A stretch of DNA of 64,000 bases, from contig AAVT01000001.1 in the NCBI GenBank assembly GCA_000169075.1, positions 1,005,201 to 1,069,200 of the forward strand, given 5' to 3'. Shown in pieces: positions 8,663 to 16,895 of this stretch. The notes below the pieces were generated by a model that saw only the letters and a program-made list of their open reading frames with translations, had not been told where the DNA came from and did no database searches. Position 1 is the first letter of the stretch. Every line of letters begins with the position of its first letter. This DNA comes from a marine gamma proteobacterium HTCC2143. Its GTDB lineage: Bacteria; Pseudomonadota; Gammaproteobacteria; Pseudomonadales; Dasaniaceae. The translations under genes were made by a program, and so were the position numbers.

Positions 8663-9781
8663 ATGAATTTAGATCTAAATACTGAGCAAAAATTATTGAA
8701 AAATTCCGCGAGGAGTTTTTTGAAACAGGAATGTCCTTCGGCGTTGGTTCGAAAAGTCCGAAACTCTGACGAGGCATTTCCCGAGACGCTATGGAAAAAT
8801 ATGGCAGATATGGGTTGGATGGGTTTGGGCATTGATGAAGAATACGGAGGGATTGGTGGCAGTGCATCTGATGTGGCTGTGCTGATGGAAGCTATGGGCG
8901 AAGCGAGTTTGCCGGCCCCCTTCTTTACAACTGTAGTCGTCTCAGGCACCGCGATTCAGCAGTCATCGAACGAAGAAATGAAGGCCAAGCTATTACCGCT
9001 GCTGGTTACTGGTAAATTAGTATCTTCCTTTGCGCTTATTGAGCCCAATAATGATTATGGTCTGACCCACATTCGAACAGCAGCAACGGCAGATGGCTCA
9101 GATTGGATTATTAGCGGCACCAAATTGTTTGTTGAATATGCCAAAGGCGCTCGCTACTTTCTTACTGTTGCTAATGTAGAGGGAACAGGTCTAATAGTCG
9201 CGATGATTGATGCTGCAACCGACGGTATTAAATTGAAGTCCATGCCCACACTAGATTACAGTAAGCAATGCGAAGTTGTTTTTAATGCGGTAAAAGTGCC
9301 TGCAGAAAATATTCTTGCGCTCGGTGACGATGCCGAGTCAATGTTGAATCATTTAGAAGATATTTGTGCGGTAGCAAAGTGTTCGGAAATGATGGGGGCT
9401 ATTCAGTCGGTGCTAGATGTCAGTGTTGAATATGTCAAAGATCGCACTCAATTTGGCCAGCCGGTTGGTGGTTTTCAGGCCGTTCAGCATCACTGTGCTA
9501 ATATGGCGGTGAATGTCGATAGCGCCCGCTATTTAACCGGGTTAGCGGCGTGGAAGTTGAGTGAGGGTCTGCCTGCAACCAAAGAGGCATCAATGGCTAA
9601 GTCTTTTGTCAGTAAGGCTGCTGTAAGGGTTTCGAAGCTGGGGCACCAGGTACATGGGGCCATCTCTTTTTGCGATGAGCACGATATGCATTTGTATTTA
9701 CGCCGCACACAATCGGCGTCTATGGCCTTTGGTAACACGGAATATCATTTAGAAAAAGTTGCCCAAAAGATCGGGCTTTAA
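8663..9781 (+). CDS. Acyl-CoA dehydrogenase, partner subunit (pair 2)
   Basis: This 372-residue acyl-CoA dehydrogenase fold protein corresponds to the gene at 5223. The N-terminal helix (LNTEQKLLKNSARSFLKQE), DMGWMGLGIDEEYGG and the C-terminal KLGHQVHGAISFCDEHDM segment are recognisable. It lacks both known positions of the catalytic glutamate. An R-T-Q-F-G motif (DRTQFGQPVGGFQAVQHH), which contacts FAD across the subunit interface in this family, is kept. The protein is best read as the second half of a heteromer with the gene at 7436. No further gene overlaps it; the transcript probably ends in the following 127 bp, where no clear hairpin is visible. Confidence 0.87.
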   Translation: MNLDLNTEQKLLKNSARSFLKQECPSALVRKVRNSDEAFPETLWKNMADMGWMGLGIDEEYGGIGGSASDVAVLMEAMGEASLPAPFFTTVVVSGTAIQQSSNEEMKAKLLPLLVTGKLVSSFALIEPNNDYGLTHIRTAATADGSDWIISGTKLFVEYAKGARYFLTVANVEGTGLIVAMIDAATDGIKLKSMPTLDYSKQCEVVFNAVKVPAENILALGDDAESMLNHLEDICAVAKCSEMMGAIQSVLDVSVEYVKDRTQFGQPVGGFQAVQHHCANMAVNVDSARYLTGLAAWKLSEGLPATKEASMAKSFVSKAAVRVSKLGHQVHGAISFCDEHDMHLYLRRTQSASMAFGNTEYHLEKVAQKIGL

Positions 9782-9908
9782 GTCGACCGGTCAAACCGAT
9801 GTTAGGTGTTGATAGCGAACAAGTTGAAACATTATTGGGTTACGCATAATCGTCGACAAGTTCATTGTCCAATAGCTTCCAATCATTATTTTTTATAAGG
9901 TTTTTTTG

Positions 9909-10151
9909 ATGAAATTACTGGTGCGCAATCTCAGCCGTTTAACAACGGAGTTACAATTACAAGAATTATTGGAACGTTACGGTAAGGTTCAGTCTTGCGA
10001 TTTGGTGCTGGATAAGGGCACCGGTGCGTCTAAGGGTTTTGGCTTTGTTGAAATGCCTAGCCAAGGTGAAGCGAAGGCCGCTGTGAAGAGTCTCAATGGA
10101 CTGGAACTCGACGGCAACAAAATTCGGGTTAAAAAGGCAGATGCTAGCTGA
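9909..10151 (+). CDS. Small RNA-recognition-motif (RRM) protein
   Basis: This 80-residue protein consists of one RRM. RNP2 (LLVRNL, residues 3-8) and RNP1 (KGFGFVEM, near residue 42) are both clear. The ATG at 9909 is chosen over the in-frame TTG at 9906 because TAAGG lies 8 bp upstream. Single-RRM proteins of this size in bacteria bind RNA, often as cold-shock-type or post-transcriptional factors. It stands alone between catabolic genes and has no obvious operon partner. Its RNA target cannot be read from the sequence. Confidence 0.88.
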   Translation: MKLLVRNLSRLTTELQLQELLERYGKVQSCDLVLDKGTGASKGFGFVEMPSQGEAKAAVKSLNGLELDGNKIRVKKADAS

Positions 10152-10207
10152 TTTTTCGCACTTACTAACATCGTTATGGCGATGAGCTTAGATCAAAGGA
10201 TGATACC

Positions 10208-10948
10208 GTGATCGATTTATATTACGCACCAACGCCAAACGGTTGGAAAATTTCCATTATGTTGGAGGAGTGCGGAATACCCTATCAAATTATTCCTATT
10301 AATCTTGGACAAGGGGATCAATTTGAACCTGAATTTCTAAAGATAAGCCCCAATAACCGCATGCCTGCAATTGTCGATCACGATGGTCCTAATGGAGAGC
10401 CGATTAGTATCTTTGAATCCGGTGCGATCTTAATGTATCTGGGAGAGAAGTTAGGAAAATTTTTCCCACAGGAACCTCGTGAAAGAATCAGGGTGCTGGA
10501 ATGGCTGTTTTGGCAAGTGGGTGGGCTTGGTCCCATGGCGGGGCAAGTCAGTCACTTCGTGAACTATGCAGGCAATTTTGCTGGGGATCATTCCTATGCG
10601 GAGGCCCGCTATAAAAATGAATATGACCGGCTGCTTGGAATAATGGACAATATCCTGAGTGAACGGCGGTATTTGGCGGGCGATTACTCAATTGCAGATA
10701 TGGCATCGTTCCCATGGATAACCGCTTATAAGCGATATGGGGTTGATCTGAATAAGTTTACTCATGTAAGACGGTGGTTTGATGATCTGAAAAATCGACC
10801 TCAGGTTAGAGCTGGTATGGACGTAGGAAAAGAAAATCGAAGCTTTGGTAAAGGCATAACCCAAGAGGCGCTTAAAACGATGTTTGGCCAAACAGCAGAC
10901 TCGATTAAGGCCCATGCCAATGAGAAGAAAAATGATCAAACGAAGTGA
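10208..10948 (+). CDS. Glutathione S-transferase family protein (YfcG/YghU-like disulfide-bond oxidoreductase)
   Basis: This 246-residue protein starts at GTG with AAAGGA 7 bp upstream. It has the thioredoxin-like GST N-domain (LYYAPTPNGWKISIMLEE), the NNRMPAIVDHDG cis-proline region and the FESGAILMYLGEK glutathione-binding segment. The all-helical C-domain includes LAGDYSIADMASFPW. The T-P-N-G-W-K pattern at the active site is typical of nu-class bacterial GSTs such as YfcG, which act as glutathione-dependent disulfide reductases rather than conjugating enzymes. It probably protects against electrophiles or peroxides from the surrounding catabolism. The assignment to the subfamily is by motif resemblance. 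Confidence 0.87.
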   Translation: MIDLYYAPTPNGWKISIMLEECGIPYQIIPINLGQGDQFEPEFLKISPNNRMPAIVDHDGPNGEPISIFESGAILMYLGEKLGKFFPQEPRERIRVLEWLFWQVGGLGPMAGQVSHFVNYAGNFAGDHSYAEARYKNEYDRLLGIMDNILSERRYLAGDYSIADMASFPWITAYKRYGVDLNKFTHVRRWFDDLKNRPQVRAGMDVGKENRSFGKGITQEALKTMFGQTADSIKAHANEKKNDQTK

Positions 10949-11107
10949 CTTGGACAGGTTTAATTCAATTGGCTTTCGGCACGATACCTGTACGGAAAGA
11001 AGCTAGCACTGGTAATGCGGTTTTCAGCAGTAAATAGCGCGCTGAGCATTAGACCGCGTGTCGCCAACAGTACCGAGCGGCTCTTTGGTTTCATCATTAC
11101 CATGAGC

Positions 11108-11563
11108 TTATCGTCTTCGTTGTGGCTTAAAGATCCCCTGCGCTGTCATCACGGTGCGCTCACCAACGTATATTTCTGCCGAGACATAGACTTCGGATTC
11201 AGTGGTGCCGACGACAGTTCCCTTACCTTCAACCCATTCACCGAGCTTCGCGCTGGAAATAAAATCGGTAGTTAAGCGCACGGTTAATGGCGCTCTGCGA
11301 GTTTTTCGAAATACTGTCATTCCCAGCAGGCCATCAATAAACGTCATTAACAGCCCGCCGTGAGCAATGCCGATGCCGTTGGTATGTCGATCGAGTATGT
11401 AAAAACCGCGATAGCTGTTTTCTCCGTCTAGCTTCTGATAAAACGGACCGTTGTGATTTGAAAAACCGCCAGAGCTAAAATGAGGTTCGAAGCCGGCGGG
11501 TGGCTTCTTATAGCCGGCCGGGTTTGGCGGGTATTTGTCAAAGTTATCTGTCAGATCATTCAT
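11108..11563 (-). CDS. PaaI-family hotdog thioesterase
   Basis: This 151-residue protein has the hotdog thioesterase core: DRHTNGIGIAHGGLLMTFIDGLLG contains the H-G-G loop and the helix that carries the acidic catalytic residue in PaaI/YbgC-type enzymes. It ends in VMTAQGIFK, a usual hotdog end. It would hydrolyse acyl- or aryl-CoA thioesters and release CoA from dead-end intermediates. The N-terminal 45 residues are longer and proline-rich compared with minimal PaaI proteins. The ATG at 11563 has no strong ribosome site. It lies 82 bp downstream of the esterase gene on the same strand. Confidence 0.85.
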   Translation of the reverse strand: MNDLTDNFDKYPPNPAGYKKPPAGFEPHFSSGGFSNHNGPFYQKLDGENSYRGFYILDRHTNGIGIAHGGLLMTFIDGLLGMTVFRKTRRAPLTVRLTTDFISSAKLGEWVEGKGTVVGTTESEVYVSAEIYVGERTVMTAQGIFKPQRRR

Positions 11564-11645
11564 GGAATTCGATTATTATGTTAATAGAGAGAGCTCAAGT
11601 ACAGACGTTGGTTTAGCACAACTTCTGTGTTTTGAATTTTTTCGC

Positions 11646-12719
11646 TTACTGCAAGTAGCGTCGTAGAAACGCTCTCATTTCACCATAAGTCTGCTGCGAC
11701 TCGGGTGATGCGAGGTTAAAAGCATAGCCCGCATGAGACATTCCTTCGTAGATATTCAAATCAGCAGCAACACCCGCGATACGTAATTTTCGATGCACCC
11801 TTGCGGTATCACTGAGCAGCATATCTCGAGTACCGGTGATCATATAAACCGGCGGGAATCCGGAAAAATCGCCATAAACGGGAGATATAAGAGGGTCTTT
11901 CAGGTCTGCGTCATCAGCATACAATAATGCAGCGGCGCCTAACAAGCCATCATAGGCAACCAATACTCTATCGATTCCTTCATTGGTATAAAGACTGTCA
12001 CTGGTTTTGGTGAGGTCTGCCCATGGCGTGCCGGTATAGACTGCTGCTGGCAGCTGAAGATTCTCGGCTTTGAATTTGTGAATGGAAGACAGCGCTAGAC
12101 CTGCACCCGCGGACGTGCCGCCGATGGCAATAGCGCCGGCGGGCGTCGATTTTAGTAAATGCTTATAGACTGCGACTACATCGTCGACGGCGGCCGGGAA
12201 AGGATGGCCGGGTGGCATCCGATAATCTACCGATAACACGCGAATATTAGCAGTATTAGCAATTATCGCGGCCTCCGAGATACCTCCTAAGCCTCCGCCG
12301 AAAACATAGGCGCCGCCGTGCAGGTATAGAAAGACCCGATGGTTAAATTGAGGGTCTAGCTGCTCCGGGGTGAGCTGATAAACACTAACTCCTTCAATCA
12401 TTTGTTGGCTGACGGTGACATTAAGAGCGGACACTAGCCGCTCTGCTGTTTCGTCATCAGTGGCAGACCTTTGAGCGATAAGGCTATTCCAATCAAAGGC
12501 TGCGCTATCTTTGAAAGGTAGCAACCGCATAGCTACATCGGGTGCAGCGGTGCTGGCAATAGACTGTCGGAGTTGGGCACTGGCGGCGGCAGGAGGTGGT
12601 AGTTTTCGCGGCTCTATGGTCCAGTGGTGGCTATCGGCGAACGATAGCGGAGATAAGGCCGACAGCAAGGACAGAGACGCTATAAGTTTGGCAAAGATGT
12701 GTCTATTAAGGGAAGTCAT
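11646..12719 (-). CDS. Exported alpha/beta-hydrolase esterase of the HSL (hormone-sensitive lipase) family
   Basis: This 357-residue protein begins with a Sec signal peptide (about residues 1-28, cut after SFA). It carries the HSL-family oxyanion motif HGGAYVFGGG, the nucleophile elbow G-T-S-A-G, an acid in GTRDMLL and the histidine in GMSHAGY, so a complete triad is present. Related enzymes hydrolyse short acyl esters or lactones such as epsilon-lactones from monoterpene breakdown. Periplasmic location is inferred from the signal. The divergent gap of 221 bp to the molybdenum-hydroxylase operon should hold both promoters. The substrate is unknown. Confidence 0.87.
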   Translation of the reverse strand: MTSLNRHIFAKLIASLSLLSALSPLSFADSHHWTIEPRKLPPPAAASAQLRQSIASTAAPDVAMRLLPFKDSAAFDWNSLIAQRSATDDETAERLVSALNVTVSQQMIEGVSVYQLTPEQLDPQFNHRVFLYLHGGAYVFGGGLGGISEAAIIANTANIRVLSVDYRMPPGHPFPAAVDDVVAVYKHLLKSTPAGAIAIGGTSAGAGLALSSIHKFKAENLQLPAAVYTGTPWADLTKTSDSLYTNEGIDRVLVAYDGLLGAAALLYADDADLKDPLISPVYGDFSGFPPVYMITGTRDMLLSDTARVHRKLRIAGVAADLNIYEGMSHAGYAFNLASPESQQTYGEMRAFLRRYLQ

Positions 12720-12940
12720 TGTAAATTCTCATACGTTGTTGTTGTTATCATGGTCTCTTCGAGCTTGCCGGAAATAGCTAAAGCGGTAAAGTCCAGCTCT
12801 TTATATAATTACGCCATACAATTGAACCTTGATTTCGCTAAGTGCTACAGTACTGGCGGTCCTATAATAATAGCGGGTTGCCTGAAGTGCTAAAGTCTCT
12901 CCGCTAATATCTGCACAATCTATTTTTCAGGAGTAACACA

Positions 12941-13810
12941 ATGCCGATTGTAGACTACAAAGTGCCCGTGTCTGTCGATGAGGCGGTAATAATGCTAAAG
13001 GGATGCAATACGGCGGTAAAAATATTGGCCGGAGGCACTGACTTAATCATTCAATCAAAGCCAGCTGGCAGCGATCCTCTAACCGTTGTCGATATTAAGT
13101 CTATCGATAGTATGATGACGGCGAGCATCGACGACGAAGGTTTGACGTTGGGTCCCGCCATGAGTTGTGCGGAGCTTACTGCTCGGGATGATATCAAATC
13201 AGTTTACCCCGGTTTGATTGAAGCGGCCTATTTAATAGGTTCAACACAGGTTCAAGGGCGCGCTAGTATCGGTGGAAATCTATCTAACGCCTCTCCCGCT
13301 GCAGATACAATTCCTGCGCTTATTGCCATTGGTGCGCGCTGTATTATCGCTGGTCCCGATGGGGAAAGAGTCGTTGCGGTTGAAGACTTTGTTGTTGGTG
13401 TTGGTAAAAATTGTATGGCTCAGGGTGAGTTGCTTAAGAGTATCCAAGTACCTCCTCCCGAGGCAAAGACATCAGATGCCTACTTACGTTTCATCCCGCG
13501 AACCGAAATGGATATCGCGGTCGCCGGTGCCGGCGTTAGCATTACGATGGACAGCGAAGGGGTCTGTACGGCCGCTCGTATTGCTATTGGCGCAGTGGCG
13601 GTCACCGCGCTACTAGTTCCAGCGGCGGCTGCAGCATTGGTCGGTTCTAAATTAGAAGAAAGCGCCTTGCAGGCAGCTGCAGCTGCCGCTTCAGCGGCGT
13701 CAAAACCCATCAGTGATCGACGGGGGACGGCAGATTACCGTCGGCATGTAGTGGGTGTTCTGGTAAAACGAGCGGTAAGTATTGCAGCGCAACGGGCACA
13801 GGAGCAGTAG
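12941..13810 (+). CDS. Molybdenum hydroxylase (xanthine dehydrogenase family), FAD-binding subunit, set 1
   Basis: This 289-residue medium subunit starts at an ATG with CAGGAG upstream. It shows the FAD pyrophosphate loop AGGTDLI near residue 31 and the second flavin motif GRASIGGNLSNASPAADT, followed by the CO-dehydrogenase flavoprotein C-terminal domain (PRTEMDIAVAGAGVS). It lacks the extra 4Fe-4S insertion of 4-hydroxybenzoyl-CoA reductase. The subunit passes electrons from the 2Fe-2S clusters to an acceptor. It is the first gene of a four-gene operon (FAD, 2Fe-2S, Mo, MoaD-like), with 2 bp before the next gene. Its paralogue is at 21071. Confidence 0.92.
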   Translation: MPIVDYKVPVSVDEAVIMLKGCNTAVKILAGGTDLIIQSKPAGSDPLTVVDIKSIDSMMTASIDDEGLTLGPAMSCAELTARDDIKSVYPGLIEAAYLIGSTQVQGRASIGGNLSNASPAADTIPALIAIGARCIIAGPDGERVVAVEDFVVGVGKNCMAQGELLKSIQVPPPEAKTSDAYLRFIPRTEMDIAVAGAGVSITMDSEGVCTAARIAIGAVAVTALLVPAAAAALVGSKLEESALQAAAAAASAASKPISDRRGTADYRRHVVGVLVKRAVSIAAQRAQEQ

Positions 13811-13812
13811 CA

Positions 13813-14292
13813 ATGGCCAAAATTCATGTCAGTACAACGGTTAACGGCGATGCCGTTGAATTTCTTTGTAATCCCGGTGAGACGCTGTTGGATATATTGA
13901 GAAATGATCTGCAGCTTACTGGGACTAAAGAGGGATGTGGCTCCGGTGATTGTGGTGCCTGTTCGATAACCGTCGATGATCGCCTAGTTTGCTCTTGTTT
14001 GGTGCTTGCGGTTGAGGCCGAAGGCAAGGCTATTGGTACTATCGAAGGTGTTGCTGACAAAGATCAACTGAATGTTATTCAACAAAAGTTCCTTGAACAC
14101 GCCGCTTTGCAGTGCGGTATCTGTACGCCCGGTCTTATCGTTTCTGTGCAGGCACTGTTGAAGGAAAACCCTGAGCCTACCGAGGAAGAGGCCCGTTATT
14201 ATTTGGCAGGAAATCTTTGCCGCTGTACCGGTTATGACAAGATAATTCGAGCTGTCCTAGATGCTGCAGAAACGATGAGAGGAGCGGCATGA
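13813..14292 (+). CDS. Molybdenum hydroxylase, 2Fe-2S subunit, set 1
   Basis: This 159-residue small subunit carries two 2Fe-2S clusters. The plant-ferredoxin-type cluster uses the cysteines of GCGSGDCGACS and the later LVCSC. The second, helical domain has QCGICTPG and NLCRCTGYDKI. Length and cysteine pattern are standard for CoxS/HcrC/XdhC-like subunits. It relays electrons from the molybdenum centre to FAD. The start is 2 bp after the FAD subunit gene, with an AGGAG site inside that gene's end. The stop overlaps the Mo subunit start. Confidence 0.94.
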   Translation: MAKIHVSTTVNGDAVEFLCNPGETLLDILRNDLQLTGTKEGCGSGDCGACSITVDDRLVCSCLVLAVEAEGKAIGTIEGVADKDQLNVIQQKFLEHAALQCGICTPGLIVSVQALLKENPEPTEEEARYYLAGNLCRCTGYDKIIRAVLDAAETMRGAA

Positions 14293-16562
14293 TGAAAAAT
14301 AATAATGAAGCTATTGCTGCTGATAATTACAAATATATTGGTACTCGCAGTATTCGTCCCGATGGGTTTGAAAAGGTAACGGGGCGCGCTAACTACGGTG
14401 CTGATTTGTCGTTACCGGGCATGATTTGGGGAAAAATGTTACGCAGTCCGCATGCCCATGCGATGATAAAAAATATTGACACTTCCAGAGCAGAAGCCTT
14501 GGCTGGGGTAATGGCTATTGTTACATATGATGATTTTCCCGGCGTTTCATCTGAAATTGTTGCTGCCGGTGAAGGTACTGAGGATCTGTTGGATTTGGCA
14601 AGAAACTTAATGGCAGATGGTAAAGTGTTATATCACGGTCATGCAATACTCGGAGTTGCTGCGATATCGAAACAAATAGCAGAACAGGCGCTCGAATTAA
14701 TTGATATCGACTACGATATTTTGCCTGCTGTTCTTGATGTACGCGATGCGATGGCGAAAGATGCGCCCATTCTTCATCAAACGATGTTTACAAAAGGGTT
14801 GTCAGAGACGCCAACTACTCCTTCCAACGTGGCATCGGTGGTTGAGTTAAAGAAAGGTGACATACTGGCGGGCTTTGCTCAAGCTGACATTGTCATCGAG
14901 AGAGAATTTTATACCCCGACGGTGCATCAAGGTTATATCGAGCCTCATGCCTGTACCGTAAGGTATGACGAACATGGACAGTCGATGGTGTGGTGCAGTA
15001 CTCAAGGTCATTTTGATGTTCGGTCCACCACCGCAAAATTATTGCATATGAGTCTCAGTAAATTAAAAGTTATTGCCAGTGAAATTGGTGGTGGCTTCGG
15101 AGGCAAGACCACGGTCTATCTTGAGCCGGTAGCGTTGTTAATGTCAAAAAAAACAGGGCGCCCGGTAAAAATGTTGATGGACCGGGATGAAGTTTTTAAA
15201 GCGTCTGGACCTGGGTCGGCCACTCGAAACTGGATAAAAGTCGGTGCACGAAATGACGGGACTATCACAGCAATGCAAGGGAAACTGCATTATGAAGCTG
15301 GTGCGTTTAAAGGCTCTCCCGCTCGTCTCGGGGGAATGACTGCATTTACTCCTTATGACGTTGAAAATATGTTTGTTGAATGTTTTGACGTGGTTGTTAA
15401 CAAACCCAAGGTTGCCGCCTACAGGGCGCCTGGTGCACCGCAAGCAGAGTATGCAGCAGAGATGATAATCAGCGAGCTGGCTGCTCGCCTGGAGATAGAC
15501 CCTATCGATTTTCGCCTGCAAAATGTTGCGAAAGAGGGAACAAAAACAATTTATGGGCCGAAGTTAAAAAAAGTCGGACTGGTCGAGTGTTTGGAGGCGG
15601 CTAAGAATTCACCTCACTACCAACAGCCCTTAAAAGACAATCAGGGCCGCGGAGTTTCTTCGGGGTTTTGGTTCAACATTGGTGGCTCATCGAGTGTGAC
15701 ACTCAATATGAATCGTGATGGCACTGGAACTATTGTAGAAGGCTCCCCTGATATTGGTGGGTCACGTGCATCAATGCAGTTGATGGCAGCGGAAACCTTG
15801 GGTATCGCTGCAGATAATTTTAAAACCGTCGTCGCTGACACTGAAAATATTGCACATAACGACGGCACCGGGGGCAGTCGCACAACCTTTGCTACCGGTA
15901 TGGCGGTTGTCGAAGCCGCAAAGGATGTAATCAGGCAGATGAAAAGTCGTGCCGCTTCAGTCTGGAGTGTGGAGGTAGATACCATTGATTGGGTCGATGG
16001 CGTTGCTATTAATATTGATAGCACTGAAAAACTGTCGGCGGCAGAAATTTGTGCAACCGCAGATCGAACGGGGGGGCAAATTTCAGGGCAGGGGAATATT
16101 AATGCTCGTGGTGCCGGTCCTAGCTTTGCCGTTCATATTTGCGATGTCGAAGTTGATAAAGAAACGGGAAAAGTGGATGTGGTTCGTTACACCGCTATAC
16201 AGGATGCGGGTAAAGCGATTCATCCCAGTTATGTTGAAGGTCAATATCAAGGTGGGGCCGCTCAGGGAATTGGTTGGGCGTTAAACGAAGAATATGTCTA
16301 TAACGACAAAGGAATTTTACAGAACCCTGGATTTCTTGATTATCGAATTCCTCTGGCTTCAGATTTGCCGATGATAGAGACAGTGATAGTGGAGGTACCT
16401 AACCCTGCGCATCCGTTCGGCGTTCGCGGTGTCGGTGAAACGGGCATTATTCCACCATTGGCAGCCACGGCTTATGCTGTCAGCGATGCGATTAATGCGC
16501 CAATTACTGACTTACCGTGCTCGCCCCCCAATGTGTTGGCTGTGATACAGGCAAATAGTTAG
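14289..16562 (+). CDS. Molybdenum hydroxylase, molybdopterin-binding catalytic subunit, set 1
   Basis: This 757-residue large subunit has the aldehyde oxidase/xanthine dehydrogenase a/b hammerhead domain at the N-terminus (PDGFEKVTGRANYGADL) and the molybdopterin-binding domain after it. Visible motifs are EIGGGFGGKT, AAYRAPGAPQAEYAAE and the active-site glutamate in GVGETGI (about residue 717). The Y-R-A-P-G-A-P-Q loop is not the cysteine-bearing CoxL loop of Cu,Mo CO dehydrogenase, so this is a general hydroxylase or CoA-ester reductase. It hydroxylates a carbon next to a heteroatom or carbonyl, using water as oxygen source. It shares a 4 bp overlap with the 2Fe-2S gene. Its substrate is unknown. 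Confidence 0.93.
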   Translation: MMKNNNEAIAADNYKYIGTRSIRPDGFEKVTGRANYGADLSLPGMIWGKMLRSPHAHAMIKNIDTSRAEALAGVMAIVTYDDFPGVSSEIVAAGEGTEDLLDLARNLMADGKVLYHGHAILGVAAISKQIAEQALELIDIDYDILPAVLDVRDAMAKDAPILHQTMFTKGLSETPTTPSNVASVVELKKGDILAGFAQADIVIEREFYTPTVHQGYIEPHACTVRYDEHGQSMVWCSTQGHFDVRSTTAKLLHMSLSKLKVIASEIGGGFGGKTTVYLEPVALLMSKKTGRPVKMLMDRDEVFKASGPGSATRNWIKVGARNDGTITAMQGKLHYEAGAFKGSPARLGGMTAFTPYDVENMFVECFDVVVNKPKVAAYRAPGAPQAEYAAEMIISELAARLEIDPIDFRLQNVAKEGTKTIYGPKLKKVGLVECLEAAKNSPHYQQPLKDNQGRGVSSGFWFNIGGSSSVTLNMNRDGTGTIVEGSPDIGGSRASMQLMAAETLGIAADNFKTVVADTENIAHNDGTGGSRTTFATGMAVVEAAKDVIRQMKSRAASVWSVEVDTIDWVDGVAINIDSTEKLSAAEICATADRTGGQISGQGNINARGAGPSFAVHICDVEVDKETGKVDVVRYTAIQDAGKAIHPSYVEGQYQGGAAQGIGWALNEEYVYNDKGILQNPGFLDYRIPLASDLPMIETVIVEVPNPAHPFGVRGVGETGIIPPLAATAYAVSDAINAPITDLPCSPPNVLAVIQANS

Positions 16563-16579
16563 TTCATTTAGGAGCTTGT

Positions 16580-16822
16580 ATGGCGACGGTTATTTTCCCT
16601 AGTGAACTTGAAAAATTGATTGGAGAAAATAATCTTGTAGTTGATGCTCGCGTCTTTCGCGATGTAGTGACGGAGTTGATACAGCGCTACCCTGAGTTAA
16701 CAGAGAGTTCCTTCGATAAGATGGCGATAGCGATTGATGATGTAATTATTATCGACCCCTTACTTGAGCCGGTTGCTCCAGATAGTGAAGTTTATTTTTT
16801 TCACTTTGTGACCGGTGGCTAG
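16580..16822 (+). CDS. MoaD/ThiS-like ubiquitin-fold sulfur-carrier protein, set 1
   Basis: This 80-residue protein ends in V-T-G-G, the di-glycine tail that is adenylated and thiocarboxylated in MoaD and ThiS. The pattern of a beta-grasp start (ATVIFPSELEKLIG), a helix with VVTELIQRYPEL and a late DSEVYFFHFVTGG is that of small beta-grasp sulfur carriers. It sits 17 bp after the Mo subunit gene with a TAGGAG site. A second copy ends the other molybdenum-hydroxylase operon at 24697. A dedicated carrier inside a Mo-enzyme operon suggests delivery of sulfur for the molybdenum cofactor or its terminal sulfido ligand; this role is inferred. Confidence 0.82.
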   Translation: MATVIFPSELEKLIGENNLVVDARVFRDVVTELIQRYPELTESSFDKMAIAIDDVIIIDPLLEPVAPDSEVYFFHFVTGG

Positions 16823-16895
16823 TGCTGGTTTTTACCCAACACTGATGTTGTCAATTGCTTAAGCCAAAACGGGGTGTTGCATGCTTGCGCAAGTT

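Noticed and set aside
14289..16562. Possible aerobic CO dehydrogenase (CoxL)
   Set aside because: The active-site loop reads A-Y-R-A-P-G-A-P-Q and has no cysteine of the form I type (A-Y-R-C-S-F-R), so CO oxidation is not supported.
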